Shown one piece after another: positions 44,321 to 56,219 of a stretch of DNA of 64,000 nucleotides. A program made the position numbers and the translations under genes. Below the pieces are notes generated by a model. It was not told the origin of the DNA. It searched no databases and was given only the letters and a program-made list of their open reading frames with translations. The stretch spans positions 1,178,001 through 1,242,000 of the forward strand of contig CANTUQ010000051.1 of the NCBI GenBank assembly GCA_947683425.1. Direction: 5' to 3'. The stretch's first letter is position 1, and each line of letters starts with the position of its first letter. The DNA is from Excoecaria cochinchinensis. Its lineage: Eukaryota > Streptophyta > Magnoliopsida > Malpighiales > Euphorbiaceae.

Positions 44321-45090
44321 CTGGTTCATGACTTTGATTTGAAAATACCTTGATTAAAATTTACAATTAAGTTTTAGTTTATAAATTCGCTTTCTCTCAA
44401 ATTTGCATTACATCCCATTAGAGCCTTAGATTACGCTAGTTGGTCCCTTCTAAACCTCGGTGCATTCCCGAAGCACAACCCTATGTTCACTCAATGTAGG
44501 GAAGTGTTAAGGATAATCACCAGCCCAAGCCTCGTACCATTTGGTATATTAAATGGAGACCCAATCGGTAGTTATGCTCACAATGAGGTAGACCAGTTGG
44601 TAGGGACCATGCTTGGGTAGACCTAAAGTAACACCACCCATGACTAAAGCTCATGTAATAGCTATAGATACTTTCACTAGGTAGCATGATCCACAATACA
44701 ATGCTTGCTATGTGGGCCCATATATATCAAACAAATTCAAACATATTAAAAGGGCACTCATCAAAGGTTTTCATGCCCCGGTGGGCTCGTTTTAGTCTAT
44801 TTGAAAGGTCTAGATATATAAGGGCCAAAATCCATGCGCCTGTGCTTTAATTTAAGAGTGTTATACTGCCAATTTTTCACCGTGCACCATACGCGCCCAT
44901 TGGGTTCCCTATTCACCCATGGGTCAACCCCGCCTAGGAAATAGACCATATGACCTCGTGTGTGGGGGCAATAAGGTTGGAAGGTTCTACTTGTTTGCAT
45001 GTAGTTGTTTATGCTGCATAATTCACAATCATGCATTGTATATTATCATCCATGCATCATTCTAACAATTTGAATTTTTTCGCCATCATA
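44321..45090 (+). other. Element E 5' leader
   Basis: Non-coding. Conserved with the leaders of C and H (CATTAGAGCCTTAG, GTTAAGGATAATCACCAG, CATGAGCTTTGG-type words in inverse order on the other strand). Ends with TTTTTTCGCCATCATAG before gag. Confidence 0.8.
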
Positions 45091-45153
45091 GATTCATCTA
45101 AGTGGCTTAGAGGTCCTGACGGTCGACTAATAAGAACGGACTAGCCCTTTGGA

Positions 45154-45918
45154 TTGCTAGAAGTAGTGCTTGGTTGGGATTCTGAGTCACTCTCAACAAC
45201 TAGTGAATCATCCACTATGGCAGAAGAGGCTGGGGCTTTGACCACTCAAGATCTTGCCAGAAGGCTAGAAGATTTCAAATGGAGAATGCTAGATATGATG
45301 GGCGTTATGGCTGAAAGGATTGCTCATCATCTTGTTCCATGAGTACCGGCAGTCCCTCCTCGGGGGCAAGTCGAACCGCCTATTGGTGGGGAGGCTCCCT
45401 TCGTTGGAGTACCTGCCCGTCAACCTGTTAATGAGAATGAGGCTACTACACCTATTGAGCCAAGAAGGGCAAGGGTCCATAATCCCGATGAAGATTATGT
45501 GGAGGAAGATGAGGTCGAAGAGTTAGCAGCCCACTAAGCTGTGAGGGGTAGAGCACCTAAAGTGGAGGATGAGGCCCTGAGAGGAATGAAGCAGCAGATT
45601 GAGGCTATTATTCATATGCTATCAACTGGGAGAGGGATCAATCCCGATGACAGAGATTTGGGAGATGAGGAATTATTGCATCAGATATTTAAAATGTCTG
45701 AGCTACCGAAGTCTGATGGTACTTCAGACCCTTCTGCCCATATCAAGCAATACACCTTAGTGATGAAGGGCATGGGGCTAAGTAAGAAGCAAAAGGTGGA
45801 GTATTTCTGCCTCAGTTTAGTGGGTGCGGCAGTAGACTGGTATCATGGGCTGGATAGGAGAGCCAAGGAAGATTGGGAACTTCTGAGTGATGAGTTTATG
45901 AGCAATAGTAGTAAATAA
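45154..45918 (+). pseudogene. gag: Element E gag remnant
   Basis: One frame with a TGA at 45343 and a TAA at about 45538. It encodes the N-terminal segment (LARRLEDFKWRMLDMMGVM), a linker, then the first part of the Gag core: SDPSAHIKQYTLVMKGMG, KKQKVEYFCLSLVG, VDWYHGLDRRAKEDWELL. Coding similarity stops at DEFMSNSSK, 45918. The rest of the capsid and the zinc knuckle are missing. H has the same motifs, with stops where E has Arg and Trp. Confidence 0.85.
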
Positions 45919-47711
45919 AACACATGCATTTTGTCTCATGTGTAATTCTTTCCATACAATAATAGAACTTGTGCACTCTGTATATAAAATTGCTTGTATC
46001 ATAATTTGTGAATATGAACATAACATGTATTTGTCTTGCATATACATACATAGCAGTGCTTGTCATGACTCACACTAACATTATGACATCCATAACATCC
46101 ATCATGCACCATAGCCAGTACATACGGCATACGTCCCCGAAGGTACGTATTGACATGCATCATATCACACCCAGACATACTACCACCATGACATGTAAAA
46201 AAATAATAATAATAATATCAAACAAAAATAATGCATTCATAATGTGTCATAGGATGTACATATGAATATACTCACATTGCATATGTGCATAAACATTGTG
46301 TGCTAGGGCATACACATACCGCTGCATATCATAGAGTACACATATTAGCATATATTAGGTCGGTCATTATAAATATCATGCACGACAGGCACCTTGCACC
46401 TTTTACATTGTGTGCCATATCATGAACATGCATTATCACGCATGCGACATGCCATGCACATATGAATGTTGTGTCATGCATGTTAGTCACTATATATACT
46501 ATACCATGTTCTGTATATGCATTCCACATAAATACACATACCTTGTAAACATCGTTCGTCTCTTGCAACCATTTTTACCTAATGTCATGTGTATTGTTTG
46601 TATATATTTCGCACTTTTATGTATGCGAGTTTTGCCATTTCTCACGACCCATTAGTGCACAATTATCATGCTAGATCATCACCATCTAACATCACATCAT
46701 CATCTTACATCACATACGTAATACTATCATGCCGTGTACACATGTACTATATGTCCTGAACATTCATCCTCATATTGTGTCATGTTTTGTACGTTGCAAA
46801 TTTGTGCATACATATCGCTTGTCATGCAGTGTTTACACACTCAGTTATAATTTCTTGTACATATTTCACACGCACACATCTGTGCACATATTTTGTGTAT
46901 ATATTTTTATGCAATATATTTTTATACATGTTTTATGCATACAGTCTTTCACACACATTGTTGATATGCATGACGCCATTGCATGCATCTTTCCCTGTAC
47001 ATGATTTCTAACACATAGTTTGCACATATTTTAAGCAAAAAAAAATATATTCTTTGTTGGCTTACATGATTTTTGTGCATGCAAATTGTGATAAGATAAA
47101 ATTTTTGTGTTAAGTTGTACCATAAAACGCTGACATGTTTGCACCATATTAAGGTACCTTTGATTTGAAGTTTGATTCTGCCTAAGTAGTTCTCAACTAT
47201 GAATGGCTTTGATCTCAGTTTTTTAGAAATCTGCGTTTCATTTCATTTTGAAATAAGCAAAAGGGTAAATATGTTCAGTCTCTAATTGCTAGATCACATG
47301 GAAATACTTGACCATACCATGTAATTTCTAAATTTTGAGCACTTTTGGCCTATTTTGAAAATAAACTGGAAAAAATTAGTTGCAATTAGGGGATTGGATG
47401 AAAACTCACTAAGAGCACTAGAACCTTTCCGATTACCCGTCAAAGCGACCCCTGGATAAGGCTGAATCTAGAAAATGATTTAGGCAACATTTCTTTGTAT
47501 AGCTCTCTAAATGACCGTTTCCTACCCTCGTTTTACAATCGCTTGCTAGCCCGTTGAGCCTTTATTTTGGTGTGCTAAATGCGTACCGATTTTATTATTA
47601 CACACATTAAAACTACCCTTCGCCTAAAATGATTTTGGCTTCCCCTTAGAAGAACGGCCGCTCTAGTAAGGTTGGATATACATTATGACATTTCTTGGGG
47701 CTGTTAGAACT

Positions 47712-47940
47712 TGCTCCGGTGAAAGTGGGTCTACACTTCGAGAAGAGAATTTCAATCATCGATAAATTTTTTTGGGGTTACCAAAATTTCCCTGATGAAA
47801 GTGGGTTTACACTTCGAGGAGAGAATCTCGACCATTGATAATTTTTGGGTTACTAGAAATCACCCTGATAAGGATGGTTTACCCCTTGAGAAAAAAAATT
47901 TTCAATCATCGATAATTTTTGGGCTACATTTCGGGAAAGG
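47712..47940. repeat. Three diverged 75-80 base tandem repeats (E)
   Basis: Each copy has a GATGAAAGTGGGTTTACACT-like part, a GAGAGAATNTC-like part and ATCGATAATTTTTGGGTTA. Confidence 0.8.
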
Positions 47941-47980
47941 GGTTTAAATCACCAATAAACTTTTTATGCAATTAGAGAAA

Positions 47981-48095
47981 AAAAAAAAAGAAGAAGAAAA
48001 AATGAATGAAATGAAAAAGAAAAGAAAAGAAAAGAAAAAACTGAAAAAGAAAAAAAAAAGAAAAGAAAAAAAAAACGAAGAAAGAAAGAAAAGTA
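47981..48095. repeat. Purine-only low-complexity tract (E)
   Basis: Runs of AAAAG/AAGAAG for more than 100 bases. Confidence 0.9.
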
Positions 48096-49509
48096 GAACT
48101 TAGGATAATACCCCGTGATGAATTCAGTAGCTATCTTTCTTAGCTTAATTGTTATGTTAAGCTTGATAAGTCAGAGTATTACTGAGTCCAAATTTGAGAA
48201 TGTCTAGACAGTATGTAATGAGATTGAAAATGATTCCTTCATCCGAATGAACGCTGCGGCCTTTTTTCTCTAGTGACCTGATCCTCCTTTGATAACCATC
48301 TACCTGAGCCTAACGTTATAACCAAAGTAAGACCTCTTGATTCTTGGTTTGGCCTTATCTAATTAGTGGAGATGACCTTCTAATAAGGTTTGGTACGTAG
48401 GAAGAGGCATATGGTGTTTCTTGAGCTTCAAGTGAGAAGCCATGAGTGCATTTATGCATCCGAGTTGAGTCTTGCCCTCGACATTGCATCTAGAATTTGC
48501 TTTTGAAAAATGAAAAATCTTGTTTTGGCCTTTTGCACATACAAACAGAGGTTGCGTGGTATGCCTCGTATTTACATGTTGGTTTAGTAAACCTTAATGT
48601 CTACACATTTATCTTCTTGCCCTTCATTGGGAATGACTCCCGAATTCTTTTGCTGAGATTGAATCAGTTGAGAATATAGTTCATTCAGTATGCTCAAAGG
48701 TAGATAGAAACTCGAGTTTGAGGTACCTAATAGGTTGCACTCATTTAAAATCTTGGGGTATTTCTTATCACTACCCATGAAAATGATACTTTGCGTACAC
48801 TCCCAACAATATTCTTTGTACATATGCTTTTTGCAAATGTTTTTATGCATAACTGTAGCGACATTCTTATAAAATAGTTTTACATATAGAATTCTCGGTG
48901 CATGTCTTTTGGCATAAGAGGTTTAGCGAATATATTTCATAAGTGCTTTTGACACACATGTCTCTTTATGGGCATATCCTTTGCCCGCATCTCACATCCA
49001 CAATTTTCATCCACAATTTTTGCATGCATTCAGTACATAGATGTATATAATTTTTCCTACACGTGTTCCATATACATAGTTGTAGGTGCACACATCGCAC
49101 ACACCCATTACTTTACATAGCCTTCGTGTATATAATGACTTCTGCCTATCTTTGCATACGATTCTTTACATCTATGCCGATAAAGGACTCTTTATCCTTG
49201 TCACATGTATGATCATTTGCACATACTCTGCATACATAATCCCCTTGTATATATTTATCATGCTTGAACCTTTACATGTTTTTCTCGTTCATGATCATTT
49301 GCAAACATGTTAGAATAATGATTCTTAGCACATGTTCCATGATCCTCCTCATGGATGCAAGCCATGGGTATATATGTCGTATGCATAAGCATTTCAGGAA
49401 CATAGTCCCTTGCATGTCATTTCATAAAAGCAAAGCCTTTCACATGCATTCCATGCATACATGGTGTCCAACGCACACTACACTAGATAGTATACATCAG
49501 TCCCACGTA

Positions 49510-49850
49510 GACAAGCTAACTTTTCCCAAAGTCCTCTGAGGAGGCAAAATCTTTAAGTCCTCCGAGGAGGCAAACTTTCTAAGTCCTCTTAAGAGGTGAT
49601 TCTTAAGGCCTTTCTCACAGGCAATCTCAATATCTTCGGAGCATTCTCTTTAAGTCCTTGTTCAAAAGGCATTCTCAGTCTCTTCGGAGCATTCCCTTTA
49701 AGTCTTTTTTCACAGGCATTCTCAGTCTCTTTGGAGTATTATCTTTAAGGTCTTTCTCACAGGCATTCTCAGTCTCTTCGGAGCATTCCCTTTAAGTCCT
49801 TTTTCACAGGCTTTCTCAGTCTCTTCGGGACATCAAATTATTTTCAAAAA
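49510..49850. repeat. About 50-base tandem repeats (E 3' UTR, first block)
   Basis: Starts with AAGTCCTCCGAGGAGGC units, then about five copies of a unit with CACAGGCATTCTCAGTCTCT and TCGGAGCATTCCCTTTAAGT. Confidence 0.85.
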
Positions 49851-49989
49851 TATTCCAAATCCCTTCAACCTGAAATGATCCAAGAGGTGGGTTTAGCTTA
49901 ACCTTATCAGAAACTGCCCAGAAAAGAAAACCTCTTCATTCACGTTATGCATGCCGGGGGCAATCAGGCCGGGACGAGGCTAATAGATC

Positions 49990-50960
49990 ACAAGCGATAT
50001 AACAAATCAACAAATCGAGATTGTAGTCAAAGAGTACTACATCTCACAGTTCATGTTGTAGTCTGAGAGTACTACAAACCTTGCAGATCGGATGGGGGTT
50101 AGTAGGGGAACTTCACCAATTGAAGTTGCAGTTAGAGAACACTGCTCTTCACCTTGAGATTATAGTCAGAGAGTATTGCATCTCACAGTTCATGTTGTAG
50201 TCAAAGAGTACTACACACCTTGCAGATCGGATGGGGGTTAGCAGGGGAACTTCACCAACTGAAGTTGCGGTTAGAGAACACTGCTTTTCACCTTGAGATT
50301 GTAGTTAAAGAGTACTGTATCTCACAGTTCATTGTGTAGTCAGAGAGTACTACACACCTTGCAAATAGGATGGGGGTTAGCTGGGGAACTTCAGCAATCG
50401 AAGTTGCAGTTAGCAAACACTGCTTTTCACATCGAGACTCTGGTTGACAAACACCGTTTCTCACCAATCGAAGTTGCAGTTAGCAGACATTGCTCTTCAA
50501 ATCGAGACTCTGGTTGACAAACACCGCTTCTCACCAATCGAAGTTGCAGTTAGCAAACACTGCTCTTCACATCGAGACTCTGGTTGATAAACACCGCTTC
50601 TCACCAATTGAAGTTGCAGTTAGCAAACACTGCTCTTCAAATCGAGACTCTGGTTGACAAGCACCGCTTCTCACCAATTGAAGTTGCAGTTAGCAAACAC
50701 TGCTCTTCACATTGAGACTGTGGTTAGAAAACACCGCTTCTCACCAACCGAAGTTGCAGTTAGCAAACACTGCTCTTCACCTCGAGACTGTGGTTAGAGA
50801 ACACCGCATCTCACCATTGAAATTGCAGTTAGAGAACACTGCTCTTCACAATGAGATTGTGGTTAGAGAACACTGCATCTCGAAATCAAGATTTGTAGTC
50901 AGAGAGTACTACATCTCACCAAAGCTGCGCAAGCCGAGACGAGGCTAGCAAAGCAAATGA
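49990..50960. repeat. 137-base and 70-base tandem repeats (E 3' UTR, second block)
   Basis: About three units of roughly 137 bases (50000-50395), each with GATGGGGGTTAGCAGGGGAA, then about seven units of exactly 70 bases starting at 50400, 50470, 50540, 50610, 50680 and 50750. Units hold small hairpins such as GCAGT-TAGCAAAC-ACTGC and GTAGT-CAGAGAGT-ACTAC. Confidence 0.92.
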
Positions 50961-51284
50961 AGTTGCAGTTAGAGAACACTGCGCTTCGCAATGGGATCAT
51001 GGCTAGAGAATGCTACATCTCACAAACACCTTACAGGTCGAGACAAGATGAGTAGGGACACACACACCAAACAAAAGGCTAGACACCGCACTGGTTATAT
51101 GCCGAAAACGACAGGGGTTAACACGTCGACAAACAGACATTAACTGCCCCAACAGCTCCAACTTCATCCGGTTCAAGCATAGTCTCCTCAGGTACGTGCC
51201 TCTGCATCTCTTTTTCTCTTCCTCTCTGAATTTTGGCCTTTCTTCTTTGAATTTTGGCTCACCTAGGTGTCTAGGCACTAGCTT

Positions 51285-51303
51285 CTCCAAAATTGCGGGC
51301 AAC
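51285..51303 (+). other. Element E polypurine tract region
   Basis: CTCCAAAATTGCGGGCAAC directly before the 3' LTR, near-identical to B's. Confidence 0.7.
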
Positions 51304-52431
51304 TGTAGACACCGAGTTCTGAGTCAGATTTTGATGGCAATTTCGGGTCCTTGATAAATTCCTCCAAACAAAAAATAATAATAAATACATAAAATGTGTA
51401 GGGAAAATTTAAAAATTAAAAAATTAAAAAAAATTAGGATTAGTTTAATTTAATTAGATAAATTAAAAATTAATTATTTTGTTAATTAGTCAATATTATT
51501 AGTTAATTAATTAATAATAGTTAATTAGTTAATATTTTAGGATAATTAAAATTGAAAAAAAGAGAAAATAAATATAAGGTTTAATTAGATAAAAATATAG
51601 AGTATTTAATTAGTAGAGTGTTTAATTAATTAGAATATATATGATAATTTAAATAGTTTAATTAGTAAAGTGTGTAATTATTTAAGTGCATTAAATTAAT
51701 TAAAAAGTAAGAAAATATAGAGGAAATTATTAGGTAAACCCTAATTCTGGATATAAAAAGAAAAGAATGAACAGGGGAAAAGAGAGGCTCTCGGGTGGCT
51801 GAAGACCAAGGAAAAGCCAAGAAAAGAAAAGAAAAGAAAAAAAGATAGAGAGCAAGAGGACAGAGGTGGCCGGCCATAGAAAGAAAATTAGGATAGAAAA
51901 AAAAAAGAAAGACATAGAGAGAGCAAGGCAAAAAAGAATCAAAATCAAAAGAAAAGAAAAAAAAGCGAAAGAAAATGAAAGAGAAAGCATAGATCAAAGG
52001 GATTAAAATAAGATAGAAAAGGGAAATAGAAAGAGGAAATAAAAAGGCAAAACAAGAGAGGGAATCACCAGCCATACAAAACCGACGCAGACCACCGGAG
52101 AAGAAAAAGGGAAAAAAGGAGAGGAAGGGCGGGAGCTCCGCCGTCCACGGCGGCACGCGCCCCACTGCGAGCACCAGCGCACCCGGATGAAGCTCCCTAT
52201 GGCCGCCATTCGACCATCCGTCACCGGAAGCAAGGAACGTGGAGAGGAACTCCATCGACGCTCCATCGCGTTTTTCAGCGTGGTGCGCGTGACCAGCTCC
52301 GGCGGTCTCCCGGTGTCCTGATCTCTATTCCGGCGTGGGTGGTGTCGACCACCTCCCCTCCGTCGAGGCTCCGGTGAGGTAAGTCCCTTTCTCCTATTTT
52401 AATATTATTATATCTATTATTCTGTTTTTTA

Positions 52432-52466
<35 letters not shown>

Positions 52467-52650
52467 TTGTTTATTATTAATTGTTATTCTGTTTTCATAT
52501 TATTTGTTATTATTATTACTATGTTTGTTTATCTATTATTAGTATTATTGAGTTATGTTTATTTTATTGGTTATTAGTATTATTATGTTTCTTTTTGTTA
52601 TTATATATTTAGTTATTATTTATTGTTATTAGTATTAATTAATTTATGTT
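51304..52650 (+). repeat. Element E 3' LTR, first piece
   Basis: TGTAGACACCGAGTTC, matching 41327-42655 of the 5' LTR. TATAAAAAG at 51752-51760, donor-like GTAAGT at 52379. It ends near TTTATGTT; about 0.8 kb of LTR is lost before it resumes at 62299. Confidence 0.92.
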
Positions 52651-52657
52651 AATTAAT

Positions 52658-55035
52658 ATATTATTATGTGTGAGTATTATATGAGATTGCATTGTGTGTG
52701 TTGCTCATACATGTGTAGGGTGCATTATTGGAGTGTTTCATTGTGTGTGTGTGACATGTGCATCTAGTGTGTGAGTGATTAATGCCCTCCACTAAGATGT
52801 TGACAAGTGTAAAGGGGGAGAAAAGAAAGGAAAAAGAAAGAGGAAAAGGGGAAATTCAGATTTCAAACCCCATTTTCCCGTTCTCCCTTCTCCTTCCCTC
52901 TTCTTCTTTCTCTTTGCTCTTCTCTAAGTGATTTGCTTGGATTCAAGTTGGTGTGGTGGGAATTAATTGCTTCTCGTGTTTTATTGGTAAGCTTTATGCT
53001 TTTGGTTTTGCTGTTGTTTAAGTTCTTCTTCTTCTCTTCCTATTTTCTGGTTTAAGGTTTTAAATTAGGGTTTTGAGTTTTGGTATTTTTGTTGTTTGGT
53101 GTTTAGCTGAGCCTCCTCGTGAGCCAAAGGGCAAAGAGAAGGTTGGGACTAGTGGAGCTCATTGATTTGGAGCTAAGGATTGCAAGGTTTGGGAATTTAT
53201 GCTATTTGAATAGTTGGCATGTTTAATTGAATGAAATTCTAGAAATTGTGATGTTCTTGATGTTTTTACTAGTTATTATGTTATGGGTTTTGGTTCTCTT
53301 TGTCTATTAAACCTCGATTGTGTGTTTTGGGAACCAATGTGAGTTTGATGGAATTGTGGTATGAATAGTGATTAAATAGATTACGTAAATTGATGTTGTT
53401 CTTTGAATTCATGAGTAGGTTTTGGCTATGGCATGATTTATTGATGTTTGGATGGTTTAATATTGTTATTGGAGTGAGGATATGTTGTTTGATGTGAGAG
53501 TTGTGGGATTTTTGGCTTGAAATCTGGAAATTTGCCTTTAGGAATCGCGTTTGGGCGTGGGTCACGGTGGCAACCAGTTTAGTTACCACCAGGAGGCATG
53601 AACCAGATCCATTCTGCCCAGAGTTTGAATATGTCACGGTGGCAACCAATCTGGTCACCACCATGAGGTGTTCAGACTTTAGATTCTGTTTGGGCTGTGG
53701 GTATGTCACAGCGGCAACCTATTTAGTTACCACCGTGAGGTACCCCAAAGGTGCTTTCTGTTTTGGGGTCTAGGTATGTCACAGTGGCAACCTATTTAGT
53801 TACCACCATGAGGTACCCTAGACTTGCATTCTGCCAAAATCCTTGGTATGTCACGGTGGCAACCAATTTGATTACAACCGTGACCTACCCTGTTTTTGCA
53901 ATAAAATCCTATTTATTTCACATGACTTAGGGAAGTTTAAATTTGGATTTTTGCCCTCTTTGTCACTTATTATGAGTTGTGTAATGGTAAAATGGTTGAT
54001 GTTCACATGTACAGGTTAATTAAGGTATGTGAACCCTGTATTATTATAATTGAACTGTGGACGTTAATTGTATGATTATAGCCTGCAAGAGTCAGTCTAG
54101 TGGATAGTTAGGTATGCCTAATAGAGTCTTATAGCTGTAGCCTTTGTTCCGTTTGGACCCCGATCAGGTCCCCGTTTGGTTCCTCGCAAACCCTATAATG
54201 TGTATGGATCTTGTTTAAGGTCCCTTTTGAAAATGTTTTGTGAAAGTTAAAAGTAAAATTGGTTTCTCGATTCGTACCCGTAAGGTACTGTCTGTAATCA
54301 GCTCGTACTCGTAAAGTACTGTCTGTTCCCTTGTTATCCACTACCTTGAGTCGGCAGGTGCTTATTGTTTGATTTGCTTTGATATGTCTGAGAATATATT
54401 ATTCGAATATGTTTATTAATGAGATGTTATGAAGGCAGTTGTACTTTATTGAAGGTATGACTCTATATGTATGCATGTTCATATGTTCATACTCCCATTT
54501 AATGTGTATTTCTGATTATGCTATCTGTATGTGTTTGCCTTAACGACCGTTGTGAATGGTTGTCCTTATACTATACGTCTGTTTACCCACTAAGCGTTAT
54601 CGCTTAGCACGGTGTGTTACTCGTGCAGATGCGGAAGGAGTTTGCTTTGGGAGAGTCGCAGCCATCGAAGCCAACACAGTAGGGTCTTAGTGTAGGGCTT
54701 TATTTTTTTTTGTATTTTGAGGATTCTTTATGTATAGAACTCTCTTGCATCAGTTTTGTAATAGCTTTCGCTTTTGTACATGTATTTTTGGGATTTGTAA
54801 TTATCTGTTGTATCTCTTGGTTGATCTAACAGTAATGTAATGCTTCCATTATATTAATGCATGATCAGCCTTAGTTTTTATGTATCGCAAAAGTTACTAA
54901 TTGCCCCATTTTTATGTACGGTTATCTTTGATTGAATTTATATATAATTATGCTTTGTGCGGTTGCACCCTGACTCGTACGGCATCTTACTCCTCATGGG
55001 ATGGGATTGCCTAAGTATGGGTAAGGGGTGTTACA
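52658..55035 (+). repeat. Element D 5' LTR, 5' truncated
   Basis: Starts at ATATTATTATGTGTGAG, equal to position 59936 of the 3' LTR; ends GGTGTTACA. Holds a palindrome array (53561-53884) and the hairpin at 54590-54607. Confidence 0.92.
53561..53884. repeat. Five imperfect palindromes, about 72-base period (D 5' LTR)
   Basis: Units start near 53561, 53633, 53705, 53778 and 53850. Arms like TCACGGTGGCAACCA and TGGTCACCACCGTGA; linkers with GCATTCTGCC or GCTTTCTG. Same unit number, spacing and linker word as the array of A, with different arm sequence. Confidence 0.9.
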
Positions 55036-55040
55036 AGTTG

Positions 55041-55058
55041 TGGTGTCAGAGCCTGGTT
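55041..55058 (+). other. Element D primer binding site (initiator tRNA-Met type)
   Basis: TGGTGTCAGAGCCTGGTT, five bases after the LTR; one change from the usual TGGTATCAGAGC. Confidence 0.85.
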
Positions 55059-55283
55059 TAGACATTTTTGGGTGATTGTTTATGTGATGCTATGTGTGGA
55101 TACGTCTACGTTTAGGGCTGTGTTGGCTGATGCGGCTGTCATCTTGTTTGTTAGGTGGATTCTGATTCTGCTCGTGGTGCGCTTGAGGAATCCGCTAAAA
55201 GTGTGAATCCTCCAGCTGTAGATCTGTCTGTTTCTATTTCTGTGTTGGCTCAACGCGCTGGGGTCTAGCCTGAGCCCGCTACC

Positions 55284-56219
55284 ATGCCTTTTAAGTCTAT
55301 GTTCAGATTGCATCAGGACATGGCTCGGGTTCTTGAAAGGGTGACTGCCCCTAAAGCTCCGATAGAGAGTTTAAGAAGAGCTCGTGTTGAGGATTTTTAT
55401 GGGACCGGGCTAGATGAGTCAGAGCTAGCTGAAAGGTGGCTTGATAAAGTCAAGAGAGCTTTAAAGGAAGTCAGGTGTCCTCCCGATCAGCAAGCTGAAT
55501 GTGCTGTGGCATTGCTTCAAGGGTCGACTTACGAATGGTGGGAGTTGGTATGTAGGCAACCTCAGATGCCTGATCCGGTTACATGGGAATTCTTTGGGGA
55601 GGAGTTCACAAAGAAGTATATGACTCAGGCATATAGGGACGCAAGATGGGTGCATTTTCTGAGTCTGAAGCAGAGGGCTTTGTCGGTTTCAGATTATGAG
55701 AAGGAATTTAATCGGTTGTCCCATTATGATCCACGAGGGGTTATGACGGATGATTTCAGATGCAAGCATTTTGAAGCCGGGTTGAACGAGTCTTTGAAGA
55801 TTACTTTGATTTCTTTGATTTGTACACCAGGGGTAAGTTATTATCAGATTGCAGAGGCTGCCATGAGGGCTGAGAGGTCAGAGTCGGTGCTAAGAGAGAG
55901 AATTCAGAGGAGGAGTCAGTCGAGGGGTGGTTTTTCCTCATCTTCGGGTAAGAGATCTAGGAACCCGCAAGATGAGCCATCAGCTGGTTCGGCTACTAGA
56001 GGTAGAAGGCAAGGTTCAACAGCGGTATCTGGTTCTGGTAGAGGTGGTAGATCTGATGCTATACCTATTTGTGCACATTGCAACAAGGCTCACCGGGGTG
56101 AGTGTAGGTGGCTCACTAGTGGGTGCCTTAAGTGTGGGAGCACCGAGCACCGTCCGGCTAGTTGCCCCCAGTTGAATGAGGATTCAGGTCCACAGGGAGG
56201 AGCTAGCAGAGTTGGATAG
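55284..56219 (+). pseudogene. gag: Element D gag
   Basis: 311 codons open from ATG 55284, with the capsid-like core (WLDKVKRALKEVRCPPDQ, EFFGEEFTKKYMTQAYRD, LSLKQRALSVSDYEKEF, HFEAGLNESLK), a basic Ser/Arg/Gly linker and two zinc knuckles (CAHCNKAHRGEC; CLKCGSTEHRPASCP, about 56070-56170). The TAG at 56217 lies in the frame shared with pol; A has a stop at nearly the same place (28833), so this could be either decay or a genuine gag stop. Upstream the frame may begin earlier, but a TAG at 55266 intervenes. Confidence 0.9.

Larger units (their letters stand above)
45919..49500 (+). other. E internal region of unknown origin, no gene found
   Basis: 45919-47040 is rich in CATG, CACA and TACATA words with only short ORFs. 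47160-47640 is ordinary sequence including CCGTTGAGCCTTTATTTTGG, which recalls the region behind pol in Athila/Tat elements (weak memory). 47712-47940 holds three diverged copies of a 75-80 base repeat. 47981-48095 is pure A/G. 48100-49500 shows nothing recognisable. Confidence 0.6.

Noticed and set aside
46008..47011. Several ORFs of 75-91 codons rich in His, Cys and Tyr
   Set aside because: They overlap in several frames in a CATG/TACA-rich stretch with no recognisable motif.
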